This document shows positions 8,498 to 17,095 of a DNA stretch of 64,000 nt, piece after piece. The position numbers and the translations under genes were made by a program. How positions within the stretch are numbered: position 1 is the first letter of the stretch; each line of letters starts with the position of its first letter. Source of the DNA: CAZQQN01 sp964595485 (GTDB lineage: Bacteria; Bacteroidota; Bacteroidia; CAILMK01; CAYYUA01); assembly GCA_964595485.1 (NCBI GenBank), contig CAZQQN010000010.1, positions 21,799 through 85,798 of the forward strand, given 5' to 3'. The notes beneath the pieces were generated by a model that was not told the origin of the DNA, searched no databases, and was given only the letters and a program-made list of their open reading frames with translations.

Positions 8498-9796
8498 TTA
8501 TTTTGATTTACTGATAAAGTTATTAATCATGGAATAAAAAATTCTTAGATCGCCTTCAGTCAAGGAATTTTCTTCCTTCTTTTGGATTTCCCGGTATTTA
8601 GTAAAAATATTGGTTATAAGCTGAGGATCTAATCCTGCCTTTTCACCTGCTTGAAGGGCAAGTTGGTCCTCATTGATATTGGTAGCCTGTTTGTAATGAT
8701 CCCTTAAATAGGTAAGAAAAATTCCCATCTGTTTTTTGCTTATGCGCTTAATATTGGCCTGTTTGTAGTGAAGCCTTCCAATGTTTTGCACAAATGCCAG
8801 CGTATCATTTGTGTAACTTGCTAATACGGGGATGATCCTTTGTCGCCGTTTACCTCGTAAAAAAAGGTATAAAATCACCATCAATAAACCCCAATACCAG
8901 GCCCAGCGAAGGGAAGTTTGACTAAGAATAAACTGAAGTGGCGAATCCCCATAATTAGGTTTATTACCTTGATTGGTAGCCTGAGTTGGTTTTTCGAATG
9001 CATCAAAATAAATGGGGCGCGCATCCAGGTAGGAAAAGGCTTGGCGGGCATAAGCAAAACCTTCTTCACGGTTAATGTGATAATTCGTAAACGCTAATGG
9101 TCCTAAGTGAAAGTATAAACTTCCCTCACCAAAATCAATCTTAAAGAAATTTACCAAATCTGATTGTAAAAAGCCAATGGTTTTTACACGGTCAGTAGCA
9201 GTCCTGTCTTTGAGTGTATCCAGAAAATCCCAGCCATATCCCAATTTTTCATACTTACCTTGAAAGTAATACTGAATAGGTTCATTTCCTTTCAATTCCC
9301 GTTGATAAAGACCCATGGAAACAGCACTATCATTATACTTGGAAAATCCGGCTAAAGGAAAATCGCCTTTCTCCCAGGACTCTTCATAATAAAACTCCTT
9401 ATTGGACGGATCCAGAACCCGCCCGATTAATTTCAAGGGAGGTTTATTAGAGGCGATAAAGGCTTTGCTTCCATTGTGTACTTGTTTCACCAATTTTTCT
9501 ATTGATTCTTTCTCCAAACCAAGCCTGTGGTTGATCAAAACATAGTTAAACTGGTCAGGCTTATCGCTCAGCACATGCTTAAGGGGTTTGTCGACAACCG
9601 TGAAATCATGGTCTTCATACAAATCACTCAATAAGGATTTGATAAACTTTGTGCCATAAGGCTCCTCAGAACCCGATTCATAAGTTTCCCGCCAATCAGT
9701 ACCCTTTCCCCTATAAAGCAGCATAAAAACTACCAGTAGTAGCGCAAAACTGATTATGCCCAAGAACACCACCCTATTCCTCATTGAATTGAACAT
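8498..9796 (-). CDS. DUF4350 domain membrane protein
   Basis: A 432-residue protein with one N-terminal membrane helix (about residues 8-28) followed by a large extracytoplasmic DUF4350 region (DWRETYESGSEEPYGTKFI, HLGPLAFTNY). A second helix, near residue 300 (WYWGLLMVILYLFLRGKRR), precedes a cytoplasmic helical tail. This domain, of unknown function, is a standard member of MoxR/DUF58 operons. The start overlaps the end of the DUF4129 gene by 23 bases; an internal ATG at 9784 is a possible alternative start. Confidence 0.82.
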   Translation of the reverse strand: MFNSMRNRVVFLGIISFALLLVVFMLLYRGKGTDWRETYESGSEEPYGTKFIKSLLSDLYEDHDFTVVDKPLKHVLSDKPDQFNYVLINHRLGLEKESIEKLVKQVHNGSKAFIASNKPPLKLIGRVLDPSNKEFYYEESWEKGDFPLAGFSKYNDSAVSMGLYQRELKGNEPIQYYFQGKYEKLGYGWDFLDTLKDRTATDRVKTIGFLQSDLVNFFKIDFGEGSLYFHLGPLAFTNYHINREEGFAYARQAFSYLDARPIYFDAFEKPTQATNQGNKPNYGDSPLQFILSQTSLRWAWYWGLLMVILYLFLRGKRRQRIIPVLASYTNDTLAFVQNIGRLHYKQANIKRISKKQMGIFLTYLRDHYKQATNINEDQLALQAGEKAGLDPQLITNIFTKYREIQKKEENSLTEGDLRIFYSMINNFISKSK

Positions 9797-10484
9797 TTAA
9801 ATTATGCGCCATTTCGCTAAAAACGGCCTCGTACTCCTTAAATTGATGATAATCAACCTCCAGGGTACCATACCAGACTTTTTCAAACGTCCTGGTAGCT
9901 TTCCTAAACTGATCAAATTGGTGGTGATCTTTCATTTCATCCAGGTATTCACTATTGGTTTTATCTTTTTCCCAACGAATCAAGCCTTTTTTCACCAAAC
10001 CCTTCATGATCATGAGGTAGTATATCCTTAAAGCCAGCGGATAATTACTATGATTTAAGGCCTCTTGAAGCCGGGCTGGCAGATCCCTGATCTCTTCGTA
10101 TCCCTCTGGGTCAGCATTGTAAGTACGATAACCTTTTTCTTTGTTTTTAGGTTTAAGTCCAATCCATTCTCCCGGAAGGAACTTATACACAAAAAACCCA
10201 ATGCTTAGTAAAACAACAACGATCAGGACATACTTGGTACCTTCATTAAAGCTCACTCCTTCATTCTCAACAGGTGCTTGCCTTTCTTTTTTTTCGGGTT
10301 TGTCTTCAGGCTGATAGCTAACATCCTTTGTTAATTCCTTCCATTTTTGCTGATCAAGTAAGCCATCTTTATCCTGGTTACTCTGGCTTTCTGATGGAAT
10401 AACCAATAAAAGGAAAAGTCCTGCCATCCATCCTAATAAAGTGACCTTATTCATTTGTTTATGGCCTTTCCCCCAACGTTTCAT
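9774..10484 (-). CDS. DUF4129 domain membrane protein
   Basis: A 236-residue protein with an N-terminal hydrophobic segment (a signal or anchor ending near PSESQS), a charged linker, a membrane helix at about 82-100 (YVLIVVVLLSIGFFVYKFL) and a C-terminal cytoplasmic DUF4129 domain with LALRIYYLMIMKGLVKKGLIRW. Its ATG overlaps the SpoIIM-like stop codon (ATGA), so the genes are coupled. A second ATG at 10454 would give a cleaner signal segment. Its function is unknown; it is always seen with transglutaminase or MoxR/DUF58 genes. Confidence 0.8.
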   Translation of the reverse strand: MKRWGKGHKQMNKVTLLGWMAGLFLLLVIPSESQSNQDKDGLLDQQKWKELTKDVSYQPEDKPEKKERQAPVENEGVSFNEGTKYVLIVVVLLSIGFFVYKFLPGEWIGLKPKNKEKGYRTYNADPEGYEEIRDLPARLQEALNHSNYPLALRIYYLMIMKGLVKKGLIRWEKDKTNSEYLDEMKDHHQFDQFRKATRTFEKVWYGTLEVDYHQFKEYEAVFSEMAHNLNVQFNEE

Positions 10485-12304
10485 TCAGCCATCTTTTCAA
10501 TTCGGTTTAACAAATTGGGCGCATCGGTTATTTCCTTAAGCGAGCATGAGAGAATGCCAAAACCTATTAATGCTACCAAATACACCAGGTTGAAGATCGT
10601 TACACGTGTAAAAAGCAAAACCATATCCAGCAATGCTGACCCCCATGAAACAGTATTCGGGATATTCCAGGCAATAAATCGGGTGTAAAAATACGCCAGT
10701 GGTGTATTGATCAGTAAATAGAAAAGAAGCCCGGCAATTAAAAATATCATGAAGAATAGCACAACCTTCCCCTTGTCATGGCCCAGGTACCTGAAAAATG
10801 TTCCCACGCCTTTAAGGGCATTGGTATTATTGTGTAGCGCAGCAAAAAGACTGATCATGGTTAAAGGTAGTGCAACCAAAAACATAGCGAAACCCCATCC
10901 GGTGGGTACCAATAAAAGGCTAAAGCACAACCCTGTAAACACTAAGTAACCCAATACTTTTGATTTCCCGGTTTGAAAAAGCGTGAAATGCATATCCGGA
11001 TTTTGAGAAGCAAGAAAAGCTTGCTGCAATCGACTATGGCTAAACCAAGCCAGGCAAGCCATAGCCAGAATACTAATTGGTAAAAAGGATACAAGCTGGT
11101 GTTTTTGTATATACCATAACCCATAAGCTTTGTCAATAACGGCTTCATTACCAGCAATGGGTTCCCAGATAAATTTGATAGCTAACACCTGTAAAACAGC
11201 CAAACCGGTTATTAACTTCATGATAAAAGCCCCTTGCTCCTTCAGGAAGTAAATCGTATCATTGAAAACCTGCCCTACCGATTTAATGCTATAAAATTCC
11301 ATTTGATAATTTGATTCTGGCGGGACCTTCATGGATTGATTTAGGGGCGAAACAGTGTTAACCTTTGCAACAAACCGCGGATACCAGACAAAATAAATGA
11401 AGATAAAACCCAGTGAAAAGATGATTGTCAGAATCCTTATGCTATCCGGTAAGCCCGTGAAACGGGTAATAAATCCTTCAATAAAAGCTGCCATGATAAA
11501 AATGGGTATGGTTCCCATGAATATTTTCAATCCCTTAATGGCAGTTATTCGGAAGGATTGAAGTCGGCTATAAGTACCCGGGAATAACAATCCATGCCCC
11601 ATTACCAGGCCAGCCGCACCAGCAATAACAATAGAAGCTATTTCCAGGGTACCATGCTGCCAAATGGTAAGGAAAGATTCCCGGAAAAATCCCCTATCAA
11701 TGAAGAAATACTGAAAAGTACCAACCATGATGCCATTACTTATTAAAATTCCCAGGCTACCCACTATATAAAGCGCCCCAAACAAGAAAGTTAATAAGGC
11801 TACTTTGATATTATTCAGTGTGATGGTCAAAAACATTGAGCCTGGTTTGCTCGACTTATACACCTTCATGGGATCGCCGCTTTCAATATTGGCCTCCGTC
11901 ATTGCTACATACCGATCCCCAAGAATCAGGTTGGCAAAATTGGGATCCTGACTTGAGGAAAACATACCAATACCCATTGCTAACAAAAAAGTCAACAAAG
12001 AAACCAGGAATAGCCGGCGGTTTTGGTACATGGTAAATGGCAATTCCGTTGTCCAGAAATGACTAATGGGTTTTTTCTGGTTTTTCTGGTGTTTGTTGAT
12101 ACGATGATAGAGGCTGCGGGCTAAATTATTAAGATACAAGCGGACGGAACGATTCGGGTAAAAAGTCCGGGCAAATGAAAGGTCATCTGTGATCTGGATG
12201 TAAATTCGGCTAAGGCGATCCGGATCGGGTGACTTTTCATTCAGGAGGTTTTCACATTCTGACCACTTGTCCTTATTTTGATAAATGAAACGGTTTTCCC
12301 GCAT
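10481..12304 (-). CDS. SpoIIM-like (DUF95) multi-pass membrane protein
   Basis: A 607-residue protein. The N-terminal ~90 residues are cytoplasmic and helical, then come about a dozen membrane helices. The first half matches the stage II sporulation protein M family: LFLVSLLTFLLAMGIGMFSSS, GILISNGIMVGTFQYFFIDRG and WQHGTLEIASIVIAGAAGLVMGHGLLFPG. The organism is not a spore former; in non-sporulators this family typically belongs to MoxR/DUF58 operons, as here. The second half is extra membrane sequence without a match I recognise, making it longer than a simple SpoIIM. It is the first gene of the operon, divergent from an RDD gene. Confidence 0.82.
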   Translation of the reverse strand: MRENRFIYQNKDKWSECENLLNEKSPDPDRLSRIYIQITDDLSFARTFYPNRSVRLYLNNLARSLYHRINKHQKNQKKPISHFWTTELPFTMYQNRRLFLVSLLTFLLAMGIGMFSSSQDPNFANLILGDRYVAMTEANIESGDPMKVYKSSKPGSMFLTITLNNIKVALLTFLFGALYIVGSLGILISNGIMVGTFQYFFIDRGFFRESFLTIWQHGTLEIASIVIAGAAGLVMGHGLLFPGTYSRLQSFRITAIKGLKIFMGTIPIFIMAAFIEGFITRFTGLPDSIRILTIIFSLGFIFIYFVWYPRFVAKVNTVSPLNQSMKVPPESNYQMEFYSIKSVGQVFNDTIYFLKEQGAFIMKLITGLAVLQVLAIKFIWEPIAGNEAVIDKAYGLWYIQKHQLVSFLPISILAMACLAWFSHSRLQQAFLASQNPDMHFTLFQTGKSKVLGYLVFTGLCFSLLLVPTGWGFAMFLVALPLTMISLFAALHNNTNALKGVGTFFRYLGHDKGKVVLFFMIFLIAGLLFYLLINTPLAYFYTRFIAWNIPNTVSWGSALLDMVLLFTRVTIFNLVYLVALIGFGILSCSLKEITDAPNLLNRIEKMAE

Positions 12305-12424
12305 GGAATCATCAATTTTGATGGCTAAATTTAGGCCTTTTCCAAGAGTTCCAAAAAGCCAGGAATGAATGCAAAAATGTTAAAGTTGTGCGTTTTATTC
12401 TTACCAAAAGCTAAGAAGTAAGTC

Positions 12425-13171
12425 ATGAAAAGTGTAGATATCACTACCACTCAGAATGTCACAATCACCTATCAATTGGGGTCACTTTGGCAGCGAATTC
12501 TGGCTTTTATCCTGGATATTGTTATCCTCATAGGTACTTATTGGTTCATCATGTTTTTTTTGGGCCTTTTATTGGGATCTTTAATGGCATTTGCCGGCGC
12601 AGTTTTTTTTAGAATCTTAGCCATTGGTTTTCCCTTCATTTTCATAGCCTATTTCCTTTTAATGGACAATTACCTTAACAGTCAGTCACTTGGGAAAAAG
12701 GCATTGAACCTGAAAATCATGAAGTTCAACGGAAGGGAAATACATTTTAGAGACCTCTTGATTCGGGAGGTTTTTCTTTTTGTCGAAGTTCTCCTAACAG
12801 TTGGTACATTAGGCGCTCTTATGATCGGTGCTTCTGACCGCAATCAAAGACTTGGAGATATACTAGCCAATACCGTGGTTGTGAATTTAAACACAACGCA
12901 TTCAGTGAGTTTACAAGGGCTTTTATCCCTTAAAACCGAAAAAGAATATACCCCTGAATACCCGCAAGTGACAAACTTAAGTGAGGATGACCTGATCCTT
13001 GTTAAACAAGCTGTGGATCGAGCCAATTATTACCCCTCTAAGGCTCATCAACTGGCTGTTGACCGATTAGCTGATATCATAGAGCATAAGCTTAATATTT
13101 CACGGGGTAAGCATCACGCTCAAAGTTTCCTTCAGCGGCTTTCTCAAGATTATGTCGTTCTTACCCGCTAA
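12425..13171 (+). CDS. RDD family membrane protein with a cytoplasmic C-terminal extension
   Basis: A 248-residue membrane protein with the RDD domain in the first 155 residues: GSLWQRILAFILDIVILI, SLGKKALNLKIM, a third helix and ASDRNQRLGDILANTVVV. The last 90 residues are soluble and helical (SEDDLILVKQAVDRANYYPSKAHQLAVDRL). It is divergent from the SpoIIM-like gene across 120 bases, so both may share a control region. Together with the RDD gene at 5624 it brackets the MoxR operon. Confidence 0.85.
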   Translation: MKSVDITTTQNVTITYQLGSLWQRILAFILDIVILIGTYWFIMFFLGLLLGSLMAFAGAVFFRILAIGFPFIFIAYFLLMDNYLNSQSLGKKALNLKIMKFNGREIHFRDLLIREVFLFVEVLLTVGTLGALMIGASDRNQRLGDILANTVVVNLNTTHSVSLQGLLSLKTEKEYTPEYPQVTNLSEDDLILVKQAVDRANYYPSKAHQLAVDRLADIIEHKLNISRGKHHAQSFLQRLSQDYVVLTR

Positions 13172-13627
13172 AAGCCCTACGTTGTTCGCTTTATATTTAG
13201 AAATTTCCTCTCTTCACGGTTAATACTTTAGTATTGGCAAAAGAAGACCAAATTCCCATATTTTTAAAAAGTAAATTGCTTAGGCATTGGCATTCATACG
13301 CTTATCCCCAATGAAAATGAGAGATCCGGCCACCATCTATTTTTTACTAATCAAAAGATTTTAAATAAGCACAAACAAACTATCCTGTAATTAAGTGGCC
13401 TTTTATTTTCGCAAACTGTCAATCCCTTTACTTTAGGTAATTGGAGAATGAGGCATCAATAGGCTCTGCATATTATTCTACTCGCAACATTGCTCCTCTA
13501 ATCAAGAAACAAAATGCTTGAAATCCTTTTATTTAACGTAAATTTGCATTTTATTAAAAGCTTACTCATCCAATAAACAAGAAGTTTTTTCGTTTTAAAG
13601 AAAGTTCAATTACCACCAATATACAAT
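13172..13627 (+). other. Intergenic region upstream of bamD
   Basis: No credible open frame is present on either strand. The only signal I can support is the bamD promoter near its end. The rest is AT-rich with stop codons in every frame. Confidence 0.6.
13518..13546 (+). promoter_or_regulatory. Promoter of the bamD cluster
   Basis: TTG at 13518-13520 is separated by 18 bases from TAAATTTG at 13539-13546. This fits the Bacteroidota -33/-7 arrangement (TTTG, about 19 bases, TAnnTTTG). The start codon of bamD is 81 bases further on. Confidence 0.6.
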
Positions 13628-14440
13628 ATGATAGCCAAGCATTTTTTAGCTGCCATCTTTCCTCTTACCTTCCTTCTGCTATTAAACACAGGTTGTAGCG
13701 AATACCAACAAGTGCTAAAAGGTAATGATGAAGAGAAAAAATTAAAATTAGCCAAGAAGTTTTATAAAAAGGAAGAGTATCAAAAGGCCCTTCCCCTTTT
13801 TGATGATGTGATAAGTTTTTATAGGGGTACGCAGAAAGGAAGAAAAATTTTATATTATCATGCCAAATGTCATTACGGCGTTGAGTCATACAAAGTAGCA
13901 GCTTTTCGTTTTAAAAATTATTACGAGACTTATCAACAAAGCGATAAAGCAGAAGAAGCGCTATACATGCATGCCTATTGCCTTTATCTTCAGTCACCAA
14001 GGGTGGAATTAGAGCAGAAAAACACCCAAAAAGCCATAAAAGCTTTTAAACGCTTTGTAGCAGAATTTCCCCAAAGCGATAAAATCGAGAAATGCAACAA
14101 GTTTATTGATGAATTAAGGGGTAAAATCAAAAGGAAAGCATATAAAAGGGCTTACCTCTGGTATAAAATTTACGACTTCAAAGCTGCCATTACAGCTTTC
14201 AATAATTTGCTTGAGCAATACCCCGGCATAGATAATCGAGAGAAAGTTGAATTCCTTCTTTTTAAGTCGCAATTCAAGGTAGCTGAAAATAGCGTTCAAT
14301 CCAAAAAGCGAGAACGTTATGAAAAAGCTTTAGAAAAATTCCGCAATTTTAAAAGCCGTTATAAAGACTCAGAATACATGGACGAAGCTCGAGATATGGC
14401 TGAAGAAACAAAAGAAGCTTTAAATTCATTAAATTTGTAG
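13628..14440 (+). CDS. bamD: Outer membrane assembly lipoprotein BamD
   Basis: A 270-residue lipoprotein with a lipobox ending at Cys23 (NTGC) and TPR-type helical repeats along its length (LAKKFYKKEEYQKALPLFDDVI, YHAKCHYGVESYKVAAFRFKNYY, AIKAFKRFVAEFPQSDKIEKC). BamD is the essential lipoprotein partner of BamA in folding outer-membrane proteins. The length and gene order (next an omega-like subunit, then coaBC) fit Bacteroidota BamD. Confidence 0.9.
   Translation: MIAKHFLAAIFPLTFLLLLNTGCSEYQQVLKGNDEEKKLKLAKKFYKKEEYQKALPLFDDVISFYRGTQKGRKILYYHAKCHYGVESYKVAAFRFKNYYETYQQSDKAEEALYMHAYCLYLQSPRVELEQKNTQKAIKAFKRFVAEFPQSDKIEKCNKFIDELRGKIKRKAYKRAYLWYKIYDFKAAITAFNNLLEQYPGIDNREKVEFLLFKSQFKVAENSVQSKKRERYEKALEKFRNFKSRYKDSEYMDEARDMAEETKEALNSLNL
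14430..14437 (+). promoter_or_regulatory. Possible internal promoter for the omega-like subunit gene
   Basis: TAAATTTG overlaps the last codons and stop codon of bamD, 29 bases before the next ATG. It matches TAnnTTTG exactly and could give extra transcription of the downstream genes. The coding constraint on Leu codons makes chance occurrence possible. Confidence 0.3.
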
Positions 14441-14466
14441 TAATCAAAACAATTAAGGATTGTACT

Positions 14467-14844
14467 ATGGCCATTAAAAAGAAAAACCTGGAAACCGAAA
14501 CAGTAGCTCGCAAAGTAGATAAAGTCAAAGAGCCAACAGGCAATGTTTACAAGAGTATTGCCATAATAGGACAAAGGGCTCGGGAAGTAGCTGAGGAAGA
14601 ACGGGAAGAGTTGCACAAGAAACTGGAAGAATTTGCTCCGGCATCTGACAACCTGGAAGAGGTGTTTGAAAATAAAGAGCAAATCGAGATATCAACCTAT
14701 TATGAAAAACTTCCCAAACCTTCTATTATAGCCCTGGAAGAATTTCTCAACGGTGAATTCACCTGGGAAGAGCAGGATAAGAAATCGAAAAAGGAACTTG
14801 CGGAAGAAGGCATCACCTCTGGTAGTTCCTCTGACAATTCATAA
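14467..14844 (+). CDS. rpoZ: RNA polymerase omega subunit-like protein (Rpb6 fold)
   Basis: A 125-residue hydrophilic protein. The core NVYKSIAIIGQRAREVAEEEREELHKKL resembles the omega/Rpb6 signature, in which a helix of this kind packs on the beta-prime subunit. The C-terminus (PKPSIIALEEFLNGEF) matches Bacteroidota omega proteins, which are longer than the E. coli form. It lies 26 bases after bamD and 41 before coaBC, the usual Bacteroidota order. The assignment rests on pattern and position. Confidence 0.75.
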   Translation: MAIKKKNLETETVARKVDKVKEPTGNVYKSIAIIGQRAREVAEEEREELHKKLEEFAPASDNLEEVFENKEQIEISTYYEKLPKPSIIALEEFLNGEFTWEEQDKKSKKELAEEGITSGSSSDNS

Positions 14845-14885
14845 GTTTAAGAACCGCTCTGCGGGAAATTGCCAATATTAATCCT

Positions 14886-15431
14886 ATGCAAGGCAAAAAA
14901 GTCTTATTAGGAGTTACCGGCGGGATAGCAGCTTATAAAGCTGCTATTTTAGTTAGGGCCCTGGTTAGAGAGGGCTGCGAGGTAAAAGTAATTTTATCAC
15001 CCTCGGCTAAAGATTTTGTAACCCCATTATCATTGGCTACCGTTTCCAATAATCCCGTTTACCAGGAATTTTTTGATGGTGAAACTGGTGAGTGGGTAAA
15101 TCATGTAGCCCTGGCAAACTGGGCTGATGCCTTGCTTATTGCTCCATTAACCGCGAATACTTTAGCGAAAATGGGTAACGGTTTTTGCGACACTTTGTTG
15201 ATGGCAACCTATCTCTCTTCAACTTGCCCTGTTTTTTTAGCGCCTGCTATGGACCGCGATATGTATAAACACCCAGCCGTTCGCGACAACATTGATAAAA
15301 TGAAGCGTTGGGGGCACACGTTAATTGGCCCGGAAGAAGGGGAATTAGCAAGTGGTTTGTCAGGAATAGGCAGAATGAGTGAGCCTGAAACCATTGTAGA
15401 ACAGCTCCAAAACCATTTAACATCGCAATAA
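14886..15431 (+). CDS. coaBC: Phosphopantothenoylcysteine decarboxylase half of a frameshifted coaBC
   Basis: This frame encodes the CoaC flavoprotein domain, which decarboxylates 4'-phosphopantothenoylcysteine in coenzyme A synthesis. GVTGGIAAYKAAILVRAL binds FMN; the catalytic His is in NHVALANWADALLIAPLTANTLAKMGNG; AMDRDMY is the PXMNxxMW-like substrate clamp; ASGLSGIGRM supplies the catalytic Cys-loop region, here lacking the usual Cys. The frame stops at 15429-15431 exactly at the CoaC/CoaB junction. The CoaB domain continues in another frame, so a single base has probably been lost at about 15429-15431. Confidence 0.85.
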   Translation: MQGKKVLLGVTGGIAAYKAAILVRALVREGCEVKVILSPSAKDFVTPLSLATVSNNPVYQEFFDGETGEWVNHVALANWADALLIAPLTANTLAKMGNGFCDTLLMATYLSSTCPVFLAPAMDRDMYKHPAVRDNIDKMKRWGHTLIGPEEGELASGLSGIGRMSEPETIVEQLQNHLTSQ

Positions 15432-15517
15432 AAGGCTGCACATTCCTTGTAACCGCAGGACCAACTTATGAGCCAATTGACCCTGTCAGGTTCATCGGAA
15501 ATTACTCATCCGGGAAA

Positions 15518-16096
15518 ATGGGTTACGCTATAGCTGAAACACTTGCCAAAAAGGGAGCTTATGTTTATTTGGTTACCGGACCCACATCACTCACCATGGA
15601 AAATCGTAATGTTGAAGTAATACCTATCAAAAAGGCAAAAGAAATGTATGATGCTTGTCACCAGTATTTCCCTGCATGCACAGGGGCTTTTTTAGCTGCC
15701 GCTGTCTCAGACTATAAGCCGGCAGCAGTGTCCCCGAAAAAAATAAAAAAAGGTGGGAATGATGAATTGAATTTAAAGTTGACACCTAATCCTGATATTT
15801 TGCATTCACTCGGGGAGATTAAAAAGCCGAACCAAGTAATAGTTGGTTTCAGTCTTGAAACTGAAAATGGAGAAGTAAATGCGCGCCAAAAGCTTAAAAG
15901 TAAAGACCTTGATATTATAGCATTAAACCTTGCTAATAAAGAAGGTACAGGTTTTGGTGAGCCTTATAACCAGGTTACGCTTTTTGACAGGAATGGCGAT
16001 AAAAAGGAATTTGATACGAAACCGAAATCCGAGGTTGCCAGCGATTTGGTGGAAGCAATGATAAGATACCTGGAAACTTCAAGCATTAAAGATTAG
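15518..16096 (+). CDS. coaBC: Phosphopantothenate-cysteine ligase half of a frameshifted coaBC
   Basis: This frame carries the CoaB domain, which joins 4'-phosphopantothenate to cysteine. The first ATG (15518) is inside the conserved nucleotide-binding segment. The frame is open back to the end of the CoaC part and encodes LVTAGPTYEPIDPVRFIGN just upstream of that ATG, so translation from 15518 would remove essential sequence. Other motifs are AAAVSDYKPAAVSPKKIKK and VGFSLET. Family members in Bacteroidota are single ~400-residue fusions; restoring one base at the junction gives exactly that. It is either a sequencing error or a recent mutation. Confidence 0.82.
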   Translation: MGYAIAETLAKKGAYVYLVTGPTSLTMENRNVEVIPIKKAKEMYDACHQYFPACTGAFLAAAVSDYKPAAVSPKKIKKGGNDELNLKLTPNPDILHSLGEIKKPNQVIVGFSLETENGEVNARQKLKSKDLDIIALNLANKEGTGFGEPYNQVTLFDRNGDKKEFDTKPKSEVASDLVEAMIRYLETSSIKD

Positions 16097-16107
16097 TTAT
16101 AATTGGT

Positions 16108-17010
16108 ATGAAACATCTAATCACTGGAGTTATATTCTCGGTATGTATTTTGGCCAGTGCTTTTCTAAAAGCTCAGGAGCTCAACTGTGAAGTTACTGTT
16201 AGGGCAAGAGAAGTAGAACAATCTAACAGACAAATATTCCGTACCCTTGAAAACAATATAAGAGAGTTTCTCAATGGCCAAACCTGGACTGATAAGCGAT
16301 TCAAAAACAAAGAAAAGATCAACTGCAATATCATTGTAAGTGTCCAGGAAAAAAATAACGAAAATTTAAAGGCTTCTGCTCGTATAAAATCCACCAGGCC
16401 AGTCTATGGTTCCGATTATACTACCAATGTTTTGAATCGCATAGACAAAGAATTCAATTTTAAATACCGAAGGAACCAGAATCTGCGATATGTCGAAGGA
16501 AGCTATACCTCGAACCTTACCGCATTGTTATCTTATTACGCATTCCTCATTATCGGTTTGGATTTTGATACTTTCTCAGATAATGGGGGGAACCCTTATT
16601 TTCAAAAAGCTGAAAATATTGTTACGGCTTCTCAGTCCAGCTCATTTGATGGCTGGAAACAATCCGGAAAGGATAATAACCGCTACAACTATTTGGACCA
16701 GTTATTAAGCACACGTTTTCAGGGATATCGCAAGGCTCTCTATCAATACCACCGAAAAGGCCTTGACATTATGCATGAAGATCCCGAAAAAGGCCGAAAA
16801 GCCATTTTTAAAAGCTTGAAAAAGTTAAAAAAGGTCAACCAAGAGGTACCAAATTCCTTCCTGATGGATCAGTTCTTTAGAGCAAAGCAAGAGGAAATCG
16901 GTAATGTTTTTTCAAAAGCACCTCAAGATCAACAAGATGAAGTTGTAAATATTGTTGAGGTTTTGGACCCTTCCAATCTCGATTCTTATAAGGAAGCTAT
17001 GGGTAGGTAA
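16108..17010 (+). CDS. porD: PorD-type protein (DUF4835)
   Basis: A 300-residue exported protein with a signal peptide ending near residue 23 (FLKAQ) and the DUF4835 pattern: ELNCEVTVRA near the start, NIREFLNGQTWTDKRF, SALLSYYAFLIIGLDFDTFS (here NLTALLSYYAFL) and a helical end. This family is annotated as a component associated with the Bacteroidota type IX secretion system. It lies between coaBC and recN, its usual position. Two proteins with type IX sorting tails are encoded elsewhere in the window, which agrees with the system being present. Confidence 0.82.
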   Translation: MKHLITGVIFSVCILASAFLKAQELNCEVTVRAREVEQSNRQIFRTLENNIREFLNGQTWTDKRFKNKEKINCNIIVSVQEKNNENLKASARIKSTRPVYGSDYTTNVLNRIDKEFNFKYRRNQNLRYVEGSYTSNLTALLSYYAFLIIGLDFDTFSDNGGNPYFQKAENIVTASQSSSFDGWKQSGKDNNRYNYLDQLLSTRFQGYRKALYQYHRKGLDIMHEDPEKGRKAIFKSLKKLKKVNQEVPNSFLMDQFFRAKQEEIGNVFSKAPQDQQDEVVNIVEVLDPSNLDSYKEAMGR

Positions 17011-17058
17011 ATGGTAGATTCCACTTTATGAATTCAATGATGGATTCAAAATCTTAAT

Positions 17059-17066
17059 TAGTTTTG
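17059..17066 (+). promoter_or_regulatory. Possible -7 box for recN
   Basis: TAGTTTTG matches TAnnTTTG, 29 bases before the recN ATG. No -33 TTG is seen at the right distance. Confidence 0.35.
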
Positions 17067-17095
17067 TTGCGTAGTCTTAAAGGGATTCAGCACCC

